Position numbers and translations under genes: made by a program. From Chloroflexota bacterium (lineage in GTDB: Bacteria; Chloroflexota; Anaerolineae; Aggregatilineales; Phototrophicaceae): a stretch of DNA of 57,612 bases. The DNA lies in contig JACRPS010000030.1 of NCBI GenBank assembly GCA_016223085.1, positions 1-57,612 of the forward strand, given 5' to 3'. A model generated the notes under the pieces. That model worked only from the letters and a program-made list of their open reading frames with translations, was not told where the DNA came from and did not search any database. Below, one piece after another: positions 1-7,921 of this stretch; the stretch's first letter is position 1; each line of letters begins with the position of its first letter.

Positions 1-1208
1 TAGGGCAAACGCATATTCTTCAGGAACACAGTACCTTGAGGAGATAATCGTTATCCCACCCCGCCATTTTGCGCTTGGCAGCCATTCCAACCTTGACCGA
101 ACGGTCTTGTTTGAGCAGACTGAGCGCGATATGACGCAGGGTCGCCAAGTTCTGTGGGGCATGATCCTTGCGGACGCGCGACTCGTCCTCTCGGAAGGCA
201 ATATCCAGCACCCAGTGTAAGCCATTCTCGATTTGCCAATGCTCACGGATCGCCTGCAAGAAGTCGCGGGCGCTGGCACGCCAACTGCTGATGAAATAGC
301 GCATCTCGACGCTGGTTTTGCCCTCGACGCTGCGTACCGTCATGAGTTTGACCAAAGAGGTGAGCTGCGACCAGTCGTCCGACCGGCGCAGATAGGCACG
401 ATACTCGGGCTGCGTGACCACCCAACACTGCCGTAACTCACGACGATGATGCCCTTCGCTCACCTGTTTGGCGGTGTCAAAGACCACCTGCTGATAGTTG
501 TCCGCCTCCAATCCATTGAATAAGTCCTGTACATCCTCGTACAAGGTGCCTTGATTCGCTTTGACCGGGAGCACGTAGTCCGCCCCACGCCGGAGAATGG
601 CAGCGACGGTGTCCGTTTGCGTATTCAGTGCATCCAGCGTGACAATGCAACCTTCGATATCGAGCGCCGACAACAACTGCGGCATCACCGTGATTTCATT
701 CGACTTGTCATCGACTTTGCGCTGTCCCAAGACCATCCGGTTTTCACTTGCCCACGCACTCACCATCCAGATTCCATCCCGCTCATGCGCGCTGTCTTGT
801 GACCGCCGCAGTTTCTTTCCATCCGCTGCCACCACCTGACCGCGCGTGAGGGTACACACTTGCTGCGTCCACGCGACAAACTGCGCTTGAAACGCCTCGC
901 TGTCCAGCCAGCGAAACACCCGCCCAAACGTGTCATGCGAGGGGATTCCGTTGCTCAAATCAAGAAATGTTCCTAACCACGCCTGCTTCGACTTCCCGTA
1001 ACGCTCCACGTCTACCCACGTATCCGCGCCCCCAAGCACACCCAAAATCGCAATCGTGATCACGTTGATGAGCGGATGTTTTCGGTTGCGTTCATCGCGT
1101 GGGTCTTCCAGTTGAGCAAAATGGCTGAGAATACTCGTCTCTGGAAACATGTCTGTCCCTTTTTAGAGACAATTATCCTCCATTGAGATTTCATATGCGA
1201 TTGCCCTA
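1..1208. mobile_element. ISAs1-type insertion sequence, apparently complete
   Basis: One transposase gene is enclosed by terminal inverted repeats. The left end (1-16) is TAGGGCAAACGCATAT, and the right end (1193-1208) is its reverse complement with one mismatch. The spacing and the transposase family fit an ISAs1-group element of about 1.2 kb. The target duplication cannot be checked because the left flank lies outside the window; the right flank begins GAAAAACG. The element ends about 80 bp before the SLC13 transporter start, so it may have displaced or altered that gene's promoter. Confidence 0.85.
20..1150 (-). CDS. ISAs1 family DDE transposase
   Basis: This 376-residue protein cuts and pastes the surrounding element. 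The N-terminal part (about 10-100) matches the ISAs1/H-repeat helix-turn-helix-like region (LEDPRDERNRKHPL). The catalytic DDE residues are visible: D110 in VVAADGK, D173 in VTLDALNTQ, and E308 in HWQIENGLHW, followed by the usual DIAFREDESRVR. Length and motif spacing are normal, and no frameshift or stop is seen, so the enzyme is probably intact. It is the only gene between the two terminal repeats. The related H-repeat (yhhI-type) proteins of enterobacteria share this layout. Confidence 0.93.
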   Translation of the reverse strand: MFPETSILSHFAQLEDPRDERNRKHPLINVITIAILGVLGGADTWVDVERYGKSKQAWLGTFLDLSNGIPSHDTFGRVFRWLDSEAFQAQFVAWTQQVCTLTRGQVVAADGKKLRRSQDSAHERDGIWMVSAWASENRMVLGQRKVDDKSNEITVMPQLLSALDIEGCIVTLDALNTQTDTVAAILRRGADYVLPVKANQGTLYEDVQDLFNGLEADNYQQVVFDTAKQVSEGHHRRELRQCWVVTQPEYRAYLRRSDDWSQLTSLVKLMTVRSVEGKTSVEMRYFISSWRASARDFLQAIREHWQIENGLHWVLDIAFREDESRVRKDHAPQNLATLRHIALSLLKQDRSVKVGMAAKRKMAGWDNDYLLKVLCS

Positions 1209-1289
1209 GAAAAACGTCGCGCTTACGCGGCTTTAACCTTTTTTCGGTCACAATGAAACCGAATCCTGTGATCGGAATGAAACCAATCC

Positions 1290-3068
1290 ATGACATCTGA
1301 AATCGGCCTCCTGCTGCTCATCATTGCGGTCTCGCTGGTGCTGTTTGCCTTCGAGTGGGTGTCCGCCGACGTGGTCGCGCTCGGCGTGCTGCTGTCGCTC
1401 ATCCTTACCGGACTGCTGCCCACCGACATGGCCTTTGCCGGCTTCGGCAGCGACGCGGTGATGATGATTCTCGGTCTGCTGATTCTGACCGCCTCGCTCA
1501 CCCGTACCGGCGTGGTGGACATGGCCGGGCGAGCGATCATCCGCCAGACCGGCGATAACCCGAACCGGCTGCTGATGATTGTGGTGATCGCTTCCGCCGT
1601 GCTGGGCGCGTTTATGAGCAATACCGCTTCGACCGCCTTCTTCGTGCCGGTAGTGATCGGACTGGCAAACCGGCTGCGTGTCAGCCCGTCGAAGCTGCTG
1701 ATGCCGCTGGCATTTGCCTCGATTCTTACCAGTTCGGTCACGCTCATCAGCACCTCCACCAACATCATCGTCAGCAACCTGATGACCCGTTCCGGTCAGC
1801 GTCCAATGGGTATGTTTGAACTGGCGCCGGTTGGGATTCCCATCGCCATCGTCGGCTTGATTTATATGCTGACGTTGGGGCGGCGGCTTATTCCTGACCG
1901 CACCAGGCCGGTAGATACCGACGACGGCAACTTCGGGATGCGCCAGTACCTGACGGAAGTGGTGGTGCTGCCGGAGTCGCCGCTGGTTGGCAAAACACTG
2001 GCTGAATCGGCATTAGGCAAGGAACTGGACCTGAACGTTGTCCGGGTAGTGCGGGATAAAAAACGGTATATCATCCCGCAGGCCAGCACGGTACTGCAGG
2101 AGGGTGACGTGCTGATGGTGGAAGGGCAGCGCGAGGAAATCCTGCGGATTAAGGAAACCGCCGGCATTGACATCAAGGCGGACTTCAAACTGGCCGACCC
2201 CGAACTGTCCGAAGAAGACATCCGCCTGATCGAAGCCATTATCCTGCCACGTTCGCCGCTGATTGGCCGCACCCTGAAGGGCTTCCGCTTCCGCGAACGC
2301 TACGGCGTGCAGGTGCTGGCGATCAACCGTCACAGCGAAACCATCCGGCGCAAGATCAGCCAGGTGCGGCTGCAAATTGGCGATGTGCTGCTGCTACAGG
2401 GCCACCGCGCCAACATCGCCGCGCTGGACGATGGCTACACGCTGAACATCCTTAACGCTGTGACCGAACCGCGCCCGAACCGGCAGCGGGCGGCGCTGGC
2501 GACCATCATTTTTGTGGGCGCGCTGCTGGCAGCCACGTTTAACCTTCTGCCGCTGGCGGTGGCGGTGCTGGTGGGCGCGCTGCTGGCGTTTGTCACCCGC
2601 TGTATTACGCCGGAGGAAGCCTACCGCGAGATCGAGTGGAAGGCGCTCATCCTGATCGGCAGTATGCTGGCGCTGGGCGCGGCGATGGAATACACCGGCA
2701 CGGCGGAATTCCTGGCGCAGCAGATGGTAAACTTCGCCGGACATCTCAATCCGCTGTGGCTGCTGGCGGCCTTTTTTGTGCTCACGGTCGTGCTGACGCA
2801 GCCGATGTCCAACCAGGCCGCCGCTATCGTGGTGGTGCCGATTGCCCTGCAAACGGCGGCGCAGTTGGGGCTGAACCCGCGCAGTTTTGCCATGATGATC
2901 GCGGTCGCGGCCAGTTGTTCCTACCTCACGCCGCTGGAACCGTCGTGCCTGATGGTGTACGCGCCGGGCAACTACCGCTTCTTCGACTTCATGAAGGTCG
3001 GTTCGTTTTTAACGGTGCTGATTTTTGCGCTGGCGCTCGTGCTCGTGCCGATTGTCTGGCCGCTGTGA
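1290..3068 (+). CDS. SLC13/DASS-type permease with two RCK_C (TrkA_C) domains
   Basis: This 592-residue integral membrane transporter probably moves an anion such as a dicarboxylate, sulfate or phosphate with Na+ or H+. Two hydrophobic bundles (about 1-200 and 400-592) carry the paired motifs of the DASS fold: SNTASTAFFVPVVIGL and STSTNIIVSNLM in the first half, TQPMSNQAAAIVVVPIAL in the second. Between them, at about 215-295 and 300-385, lie two cytosolic RCK_C domains (VVVLPESPLVGKTL and AIILPRSPLIGRTL), which usually bind a ligand that gates transport. The upstream Shine-Dalgarno is weak, and an insertion sequence ends about 80 bp before the start, so expression may differ from the ancestral state. 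The substrate cannot be read from sequence. Confidence 0.85.
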   Translation: MTSEIGLLLLIIAVSLVLFAFEWVSADVVALGVLLSLILTGLLPTDMAFAGFGSDAVMMILGLLILTASLTRTGVVDMAGRAIIRQTGDNPNRLLMIVVIASAVLGAFMSNTASTAFFVPVVIGLANRLRVSPSKLLMPLAFASILTSSVTLISTSTNIIVSNLMTRSGQRPMGMFELAPVGIPIAIVGLIYMLTLGRRLIPDRTRPVDTDDGNFGMRQYLTEVVVLPESPLVGKTLAESALGKELDLNVVRVVRDKKRYIIPQASTVLQEGDVLMVEGQREEILRIKETAGIDIKADFKLADPELSEEDIRLIEAIILPRSPLIGRTLKGFRFRERYGVQVLAINRHSETIRRKISQVRLQIGDVLLLQGHRANIAALDDGYTLNILNAVTEPRPNRQRAALATIIFVGALLAATFNLLPLAVAVLVGALLAFVTRCITPEEAYREIEWKALILIGSMLALGAAMEYTGTAEFLAQQMVNFAGHLNPLWLLAAFFVLTVVLTQPMSNQAAAIVVVPIALQTAAQLGLNPRSFAMMIAVAASCSYLTPLEPSCLMVYAPGNYRFFDFMKVGSFLTVLIFALALVLVPIVWPL

Positions 3069-3071
3069 AGT

Positions 3072-3103
3072 CAATTGCCAGTTACCGGTTACCAGTTGCC
3101 AGA
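3072..3103. repeat. Short tandem CAGTTGCCAG/CAGTTACC tract
   Basis: Between the permease stop and pyrE, the motif CAGTTACC or CAGTTGCC is repeated in slightly different forms. The same style of tract recurs near 4044, 14008, 30273, 42964 and 55572. Confidence 0.5.
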
Positions 3104-3135
3104 TTCATAATTTATGCCAGGGGCGAGGGGACTGA

Positions 3136-3774
3136 ATGCAGCAGGAATTCCTGAAGCTGGTATCGGCCCGCGAGGGACATTTCCGGTACGAGTCCGGCTA
3201 TCACGGCAGCCTGTGGTTTGATCTTGACCGGCTGTTTGTGCGACCCAACGCCGTTCGTCCGTTGGCGGCGGCGCTGGCGGCCAGACTGGCGCGCTACAAC
3301 CTGGATGCCGTTTGCGGGCCGCTGGTGGGCGGCGCGCTGGTCGCGCAAATGGTAGCCACTGAACTGGACATTGACCTGTTTTACACGGAGCGCGTGGCTG
3401 TCTCCCAGCCGGACAGGTTGTATCCGGTCGAGTATCGTCTGCCTGGCGGTGTCCGGCAGCAGATACACGGCAAAAACGTTGCCATTGTGGACGATGTGAT
3501 TAGCGCGGGTTCGGCGGTGCGCGGCACGCTGGCCGAGTTGCGAACCTGGGGCGCCCGCCCGGTGGTCGTCGGGGCGCTGCTGATTCTGGGCGATTCGGCG
3601 GCAGCCTTTTTTGCCGGGCAGCAGATTCCTCTCGAAAGTGTCGCCACCCTCCCCGGTGATCTCTGGCTGCCGGCTGACTGCCCGCTGTGCCGCGCCGGTA
3701 TTCCGCTGGAGGACATCACGGCGGACGCCAGCCGGTTTCCGCCCAAAAGCCTCACCGGCAGCGCCAGCTCCTAG
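3136..3774 (+). CDS. pyrE: Orotate phosphoribosyltransferase
   Basis: PyrE condenses orotate with PRPP to give OMP, the fifth step of UMP synthesis. At 212 residues it has the usual size. The PRPP-binding loop is clear at about 115-128 (VAIVDDVISAGSAV), with the two acidic residues followed by the small-residue turn. Upstream, GPLVGGALVAQ (61-71) and the N-terminal GYHGSLWFDLDRL match the bacterial family. A Shine-Dalgarno GAGGGG lies about 6 nt before the ATG. The C-terminus carries CPLC, seen in some OPRTases but not catalytic. No other pyr gene is nearby. A general PRTase is the alternative, but the overall fit favours PyrE. Confidence 0.88.
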   Translation: MQQEFLKLVSAREGHFRYESGYHGSLWFDLDRLFVRPNAVRPLAAALAARLARYNLDAVCGPLVGGALVAQMVATELDIDLFYTERVAVSQPDRLYPVEYRLPGGVRQQIHGKNVAIVDDVISAGSAVRGTLAELRTWGARPVVVGALLILGDSAAAFFAGQQIPLESVATLPGDLWLPADCPLCRAGIPLEDITADASRFPPKSLTGSASS

Positions 3775-3842
3775 TCCGGGCATGGCACGTCATCAGCCAA
3801 AATCCGTTACAAACGGCGTGAACCGGAGCGGCCAAATCGTCC

Positions 3843-3848
3843 TATAAT
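3843..3848 (+). promoter_or_regulatory. -10 box upstream of the 58-residue membrane protein
   Basis: A perfect TATAAT lies 18 nt before the ATG at 3867, with a strong Shine-Dalgarno between them. No convincing -35 element is seen at the normal distance. Confidence 0.5.
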
Positions 3849-3866
3849 GGGGGTAGGAGGTGGATT

Positions 3867-4043
3867 ATGCTGTCGAAGAATGTCCAGACTGCCGCCCTGA
3901 TGGTTGTCCTGGCCTGCGCAGCAGCGGTCTTCGTCCTCAACCTCGCTGCCAATCCGCAGTTGTTTGACCTGGTGCTGCCCGCGATTATCGCCATCGCCGC
4001 CGTCATCTGGATTGTAGGAGAGATGCAGCAGCAACGGCAGTAG
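3867..4043 (+). CDS. Small two-helix membrane protein, 58 aa
   Basis: The frame encodes a 58-residue hydrophobic protein beginning MLSKNVQTAALMVVLACA and ending EMQQQRQ. Two membrane segments are evident (about 9-28 and 35-51), joined by a short NPQLFD turn. A strong ribosome site (TAGGAGGT) 6 nt upstream and a TATAAT box just before it support real expression. I do not recognise the family and cannot suggest a function. It sits alone between pyrE and the convergent MBL-fold gene. Confidence 0.7.
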   Translation: MLSKNVQTAALMVVLACAAAVFVLNLAANPQLFDLVLPAIIAIAAVIWIVGEMQQQRQ

Positions 4044-4098
4044 CACAGTTGCCAGATTTATAACTCGCAACTCGGAACTCGCCAACTCGGAACTGTGC
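4044..4098. repeat. Short tandem AACTCG/CAGTTGCC tract
   Basis: The convergent gap between the small membrane protein and the MBL-fold gene holds repeats of CAACTCGGAACTCG next to a CAGTTGCCAG unit. The ends CACAGTT and AACTGTG are inverted copies. Confidence 0.45.
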
Positions 4099-5118
4099 TC
4101 ACGCCAGGCCGTACTTCAGCGCTGGGTTCGGCTCGCGCTCAACCTCGTCCAGATTACACACGGACAGGCTGCCGTGCTGGTAGAGATATTCGACGTGTGC
4201 CCCGACTTCTTCCAGCGCCAGCAGCACCTCGTAACCATGCCGGTCAGGATACATGCTCTTGGAAATCTGGCTGATCGTCAGCGGCTCGCCGGCAGTTTGC
4301 AGCGTGTCGCAGATGCGTTCCAGCTTGCGCTGGTGGCTGGCGCGGATGTCACTGATGCGTCCATACAGGTCGTGAATCGGTTCTTCATGTCCGGCCAGCG
4401 CCAGCCGGATACCGTCCAGCGCCTGCACCTTGCGCAGCGATTCGAGATAGTGCCCCAGGCCGGTGTAATGTGTGATGCTCTCCGGCGCCTGATGCGGCGT
4501 GGTGCGCGCCAGCACATGATCGGCGCTGAGCAGCACATCGCCGATGACGATACACACCTGCCCCGGACAGTGCCCGGGCGCATGGATGAAGCGCATCCCG
4601 TCCAGCGGCGTGTCTTCGTCCAGCGCAAAATCCACCGTCACCGACCGTACGTGTTTTTTAGCGAAGCCGTACATCTCCATCAGGCTGTCGCGCAGTTTCT
4701 CGCTGACGCCGGCGCGCTCTAAATAAACGCGCAGGTCTTTGGTGGCGATAATCACCCGTTCCTCGTAGGCCGTCAGCACCCGGCGGTCTATTTCATGGAT
4801 GCCGACCGCCGCGCCGGTCTGCTCCACCATAAACGCCACGCCGCCGAAGTGGTCAATGTGCCCGTGCGATACCAGAATGCGCCGGATGTCCGTCAGGCGC
4901 AGCGGTTCGCCGAAGTCGTCGGCAAGTGCCGCGATGCCCGCCAGCAGGTGATCGTTACTGCTGCCGAAGCCGGAGCCGGTATCCACCAGGGTGGGCACGC
5001 CCATCCCCAGCACCACGTAACAAAACGCGATGAACTGTGGGAACGCTTCAACCGGGATACGGTAGATGCGCGCGCCGCTGCTGGACTCAAACCGTTCAAT
5101 CGTGGGCAGGGAGGACAT
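4099..5118 (-). CDS. MBL-fold metallo-hydrolase with C-terminal winged helix (LACTB2-like)
   Basis: This 339-residue cytosolic metallo-beta-lactamase-fold enzyme probably hydrolyses a thioester, lactone or phosphodiester. The metal-binding motif SHGHIDH is at 84-90 (H85, H87, D89, H90), followed by HAPGHCPG, LSADHVL and LAGHEEP, which supply the remaining ligands. The C-terminus (about 265-325, ISQISKSMYPD and HVEYLYQHG) resembles the helix-turn-helix seen after MBL domains of the LACTB2/glyoxalase-II-like group. The ATG at 5118 is preferred over the upstream one at 5157 because AAAGG lies 9 nt before it. It is divergent from tetR with a 150 bp gap. The substrate is unknown. Confidence 0.82.
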   Translation of the reverse strand: MSSLPTIERFESSSGARIYRIPVEAFPQFIAFCYVVLGMGVPTLVDTGSGFGSSNDHLLAGIAALADDFGEPLRLTDIRRILVSHGHIDHFGGVAFMVEQTGAAVGIHEIDRRVLTAYEERVIIATKDLRVYLERAGVSEKLRDSLMEMYGFAKKHVRSVTVDFALDEDTPLDGMRFIHAPGHCPGQVCIVIGDVLLSADHVLARTTPHQAPESITHYTGLGHYLESLRKVQALDGIRLALAGHEEPIHDLYGRISDIRASHQRKLERICDTLQTAGEPLTISQISKSMYPDRHGYEVLLALEEVGAHVEYLYQHGSLSVCNLDEVEREPNPALKYGLA

Positions 5119-5166
5119 TCGGACAGCCTTTCGTTGGATCACAATTATGCCAATCATAGCAGAAGA

Positions 5167-5187
5167 AGCCCCAATTTCTGGGGGCTA
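5167..5187. repeat. Inverted repeat AGCCCC/GGGGCT
   Basis: A 6-bp stem with an 8-nt loop lies in the divergent MBL/tetR gap. It has no T-run, so it is more likely an operator or chance hairpin than a terminator. Confidence 0.3.
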
Positions 5188-5194
5188 ATTTCTG

Positions 5195-5223
5195 TTGACT
5201 TCACTTGATTTTGGACGTACCAT
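5195..5223 (+). promoter_or_regulatory. Sigma-70-type promoter of tetR
   Basis: TTGACT (5195-5200), a 17-bp spacer and TACCAT (5218-5223) form a good housekeeping promoter. Transcription would start inside the inverted repeat that follows. Confidence 0.6.
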
Positions 5224-5258
5224 TTGACCAGAATTACTTATCTGGTCAATCGGTCAAA
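5224..5258 (+). promoter_or_regulatory. Likely TetR operator
   Basis: TTGACCAG (5224-5231) and CTGGTCAA (5242-5249) are perfect inverted arms around a 10-bp AT-rich centre, and a further GGTCAAA follows at 5252-5258. The repeat abuts the -10 box and precedes the tetR start, the classic position for autorepression. Confidence 0.65.
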
Positions 5259-5266
5259 GGGGGCGT

Positions 5267-5974
5267 GTGGACGACCCGGACAGTCAGAACGAACTCGAAC
5301 GCCCGGTGAACGTGGACCGGGAGCAGCGGCTGCTCGATGCCGCCGCGCGGCTGATCGCCCACTACGGCTACGACAAGACGACGGTGAGCGACATCGCGCA
5401 GGAAGCCGGGGTTTCCAAAGGCGCGGTCTACCTGCACTGGTCGAGCAAGGAAGCCCTGTTTGAAGCGCTGCTGCTGCGGGAGATACAGGCATTTACAACC
5501 GAGTGGCTGGAACTGATCGAGGCCGACCCCGACGGTGGCAAACTCCATGCCATGTACCTGCACTCGCTGGCGGTGATCGAACGCCGCCCGCTGCTCAAAG
5601 CGTTAATCACGCGGGATAAACGGGTGATCGGTGACTTTCTCCGCCACCAGAGCGCGGCGTTGTTCAGCCGCCGGAATACGATGAGCCAGGAGTTCGTGCG
5701 GTTGATGCAGCAGGCCGGCGTGGTCCGGGCCGATGTTGACCCTAAACAGGTCGCTTACGTGCTCAGTTGTATCCGGGCAGGGATGATCTTCGTAGAGGAG
5801 TTAATGACGCCAGAGGAGATTCCGCCGCTGGAAGAAGCGATTGCCGGGCTGGCGGATTTTATCGAACGCGCCTTCGCGCCGGAAGGTGGCGGCGACAGCC
5901 AGGCCGGCAAGCAGGTTATCCGGGCGCTGGCTGCCGCTCTGCAAGACCGCTGGGCGCGAGGCAAGCTGGCGTAA
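5267..5974 (+). CDS. TetR family transcriptional regulator
   Basis: This is a 235-residue one-component repressor. The N-terminal DNA-binding domain at about 18-65 carries the TetR helix-turn-helix (TTVSDIAQEAGVSKGAVYLHW), followed by SKEALFEALL. The rest is the helical ligand-binding and dimerisation domain, whose ligand cannot be predicted. It starts at GTG with AAAGGGGG just upstream. A promoter and perfect inverted repeat immediately before the gene suggest autoregulation. The two ABC exporter genes lie about 120 bp downstream on the same strand and are the obvious regulated target. A palindrome with a short T-run after the stop may partly separate them. Confidence 0.9.
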   Translation: MDDPDSQNELERPVNVDREQRLLDAAARLIAHYGYDKTTVSDIAQEAGVSKGAVYLHWSSKEALFEALLLREIQAFTTEWLELIEADPDGGKLHAMYLHSLAVIERRPLLKALITRDKRVIGDFLRHQSAALFSRRNTMSQEFVRLMQQAGVVRADVDPKQVAYVLSCIRAGMIFVEELMTPEEIPPLEEAIAGLADFIERAFAPEGGGDSQAGKQVIRALAAALQDRWARGKLA

Positions 5975-5999
5975 CAGCGATTGGCAAAGGTATGCGTCG

Positions 6000-6034
6000 G
6001 TAGGGACACGGCATGCCGTGTCCTTATGTTTTTG
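6000..6034 (+). terminator. Palindromic repeat, possible tetR terminator
   Basis: The core at 6004-6023 is a perfect 20-bp palindrome (GGACACGGCA and its complement), followed by TTATGTTTTTG. It belongs to the dispersed GTAGGG family and could terminate or attenuate between tetR and the ABC genes. Confidence 0.5.
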
Positions 6035-6094
6035 AATAGAGCTATTCTGTTTAGGCCAACTGCGGCCAGTTTTTAGGGTCAGTGGGAGGGGAAC

Positions 6095-7051
6095 ATGACA
6101 AACCACAGCACCCCCGTCATTCAGACGGACAACCTGAGCAAAGTCTACCGTTCCGGCAATAAAGAGGTGCAGGCGCTCAATAACCTGAACCTGAGCGTGC
6201 GCCAGGGGGAAATCTTCGGCTACCTGGGTCCAAACGGGGCGGGCAAAACAACGACCATCCGGCTGCTGCTGGACCTGATTCGCCCGACTGGCGGTAGCGC
6301 CAGCCTGTTCGGGCTGGACGCGCAGCGGGACAGCGTGGCGATTCACCGCCGCATTGGCTTCCTGCCGGGCGAACTCAACCTGTGGAAGAACCTGACCGGT
6401 ACGCAGGTGATTGACTACGTGGCGCGGGTGCGCGGCGGCGTAGACCGGAAGCTCGTGAACCAGTTGAGCGAACGTCTGGACTTCGATGCCAGCAAACGCG
6501 TGCGCGATTATTCGTCCGGCAACCGGCGCAAGCTCGGCCTGATTCTGGCGCTGATGAACCAGCCGGAACTGCTCATCCTCGACGAGCCAACTAACGGGCT
6601 GGACCCGCTGGTGCAGCAGACCTTCAACGACCTGATGCGGGAAATCCGCGCGGAAGGGCGGACGGTATTCCTGTCGTCGCACATGCTGGGCGAAGTGCAA
6701 AGCATCTGTGACCGGGTGGGCATCCTGCGCGGCGGGCAGCTTCAGGCGGTGGAGAGCGTGGCGGCACTGCGCCGGGTGGACTTCGAATACGTGACCATCC
6801 GCTTCCGTGACCCGGTGCGGGTGGACGTGCTGGCCGGGCTGCCGGGTGTGACCAATGTGACGGTAGACGGGAACACGGTGCGACTGTGCCTGCACGGGGA
6901 TTACAACCCGCTGCTGGTGGCGCTCCGCGACCAGTACATCGTGGACATTGATACGGAAGAGCCGTCGCTGGAAGACATTTTCCTGTCCTACTATGGCAAT
7001 GGCACCAACGCGCATAAGCCGGCTGAAACGGTGAAGGAGATGGCATCATGA
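6095..7051 (+). CDS. ABC exporter ATP-binding subunit
   Basis: This 318-residue nucleotide-binding protein is of the CcmA/drug-exporter class. It shows Walker A GPNGAGKTT (45-53), a Q-loop region near FLPGELNLWKNLT, Walker B LLILDEPTNGLDP, and the H-loop VFLSSHMLGE. The signature reads YSSGNRRKLGL rather than LSGGQ, a variant common in ABC-2 type exporters. The C-terminal 90 residues form the usual extra domain. It is translationally coupled to the permease by an ATGA overlap. With the adjacent TetR gene, export of a toxic small molecule or antibiotic is the likely role; the substrate is unknown. Confidence 0.9.
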   Translation: MTNHSTPVIQTDNLSKVYRSGNKEVQALNNLNLSVRQGEIFGYLGPNGAGKTTTIRLLLDLIRPTGGSASLFGLDAQRDSVAIHRRIGFLPGELNLWKNLTGTQVIDYVARVRGGVDRKLVNQLSERLDFDASKRVRDYSSGNRRKLGLILALMNQPELLILDEPTNGLDPLVQQTFNDLMREIRAEGRTVFLSSHMLGEVQSICDRVGILRGGQLQAVESVAALRRVDFEYVTIRFRDPVRVDVLAGLPGVTNVTVDGNTVRLCLHGDYNPLLVALRDQYIVDIDTEEPSLEDIFLSYYGNGTNAHKPAETVKEMAS

Positions 7052-7860
7052 CCGGGACAATCTTCGTGGAAACCCTGCGCCGCAACTGGCGGCAGATTCT
7101 TTACTGGGGCATCAGCCTCGCGCTACTGGGCTGGATGATCGCTGCCATTGTGCAGGACGTTGACATCCTGAAGCAGTACGAGCAGATCGCCAAGAACTTC
7201 CCGCCGGCGCTGCTGCAACTGTTCGGGGCGGAAGACGCCGCTACACTGACAACACCCGAAGGGTTTATCACCTACGGCTTCTTCGGCTACTCGCTGCTGA
7301 TTCTGGCGGTCTATGCCGTGATCGCCGGGCTAGGGGTGACAGCGAACGAGGAAGACGCGGGCATCATGGACATCGTGCTCAGCCTGCCCGTGCCGCGCTG
7401 GCGCGTGGTGCTGGAAAAACTGGCTGCCTATATGCTGATTATGGTCGCCATCATCGCGGTCAGCTTCCTGGGGCTGCTGATCGGCGCGCAGATGTCGCCG
7501 GTGATGCGGGAAGTGAACCTGATGCGGCTGGTGGAAGGCACGCTGAACATGATCCCCAGCAGCCTGCTGATGATCGCCATCACAACGTTTGCCGCCGCCA
7601 TCGTGCGTCGCAAAAATACAGCCACCGGCATCGCCGCCGCCGTTATCGTCGGCAGCTACTTCGTGGACTTCCTGGGTAAATCGGCCAGCCAATCCGCCCT
7701 GGGCGGCGTCCGCGCTGTCTCCTTCTTCAGCTACTACGACCCGCAGGCCGTGCTGGTTAATGGCTTAAACGTGGGCCATGTCGCGCTGCTGCTGGCGATT
7801 ACCGGGCTGCTGGTGGCCGGGACGGTGTGGGCCTTCCAGCGCCGTGACGTGGGGGTGTAG
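7048..7860 (+). CDS. ABC-2 type exporter permease
   Basis: This 270-residue membrane protein has about six predicted helices. The first follows the N-terminal ETLRRNWRQILYWGISLALLG; others lie near 92-115, 135-160, 180-205, 210-225 and 243-262. EEDAGIMDIVLSLPVPRWRVV is typical of ABC-2 permeases of the polyether or drug type. The gene overlaps the ATPase gene by 4 bp, and AAGGAG lies 8 nt before its ATG. It pairs with that ATPase to form a two-component exporter, presumably working as a dimer of dimers. A strong terminator follows the stop. Confidence 0.85.
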   Translation: MTGTIFVETLRRNWRQILYWGISLALLGWMIAAIVQDVDILKQYEQIAKNFPPALLQLFGAEDAATLTTPEGFITYGFFGYSLLILAVYAVIAGLGVTANEEDAGIMDIVLSLPVPRWRVVLEKLAAYMLIMVAIIAVSFLGLLIGAQMSPVMREVNLMRLVEGTLNMIPSSLLMIAITTFAAAIVRRKNTATGIAAAVIVGSYFVDFLGKSASQSALGGVRAVSFFSYYDPQAVLVNGLNVGHVALLLAITGLLVAGTVWAFQRRDVGV

Positions 7861-7888
7861 GCTATCCAAACGCGGTCAGGGAGGAACT

Positions 7889-7920
7889 GTAGGGGCGCAC
7901 CGCGGTGCGCCCTTTTTCTT
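7889..7920 (+). terminator. Rho-independent terminator of the ABC exporter operon (dispersed palindrome)
   Basis: The core at 7893-7912 is a perfect 20-bp GC palindrome (GGGCGCACCG and its complement), directly followed by TTTTTCTT. It begins with the GTAGGG frame of the dispersed family, so here a repeat copy doubles as a terminator. Confidence 0.8.
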
Positions 7921-7921
7921 G

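Noticed and set aside
1243..1263. Inverted repeat TTCGGT/ACCGAA before the transporter, with a similar one at 14539-14561 before the subtilase
   Set aside because: Arms are only 6 bp and spacing differs (9 versus 11 bp); two occurrences in 57 kb are compatible with chance.
5801..7015. 404-codon minus-strand frame opposite tetR and the ABC ATPase
   Set aside because: Composition is rich in His, Gln and Arg as in mirror frames, with no domain; the plus-strand genes carry full motifs.
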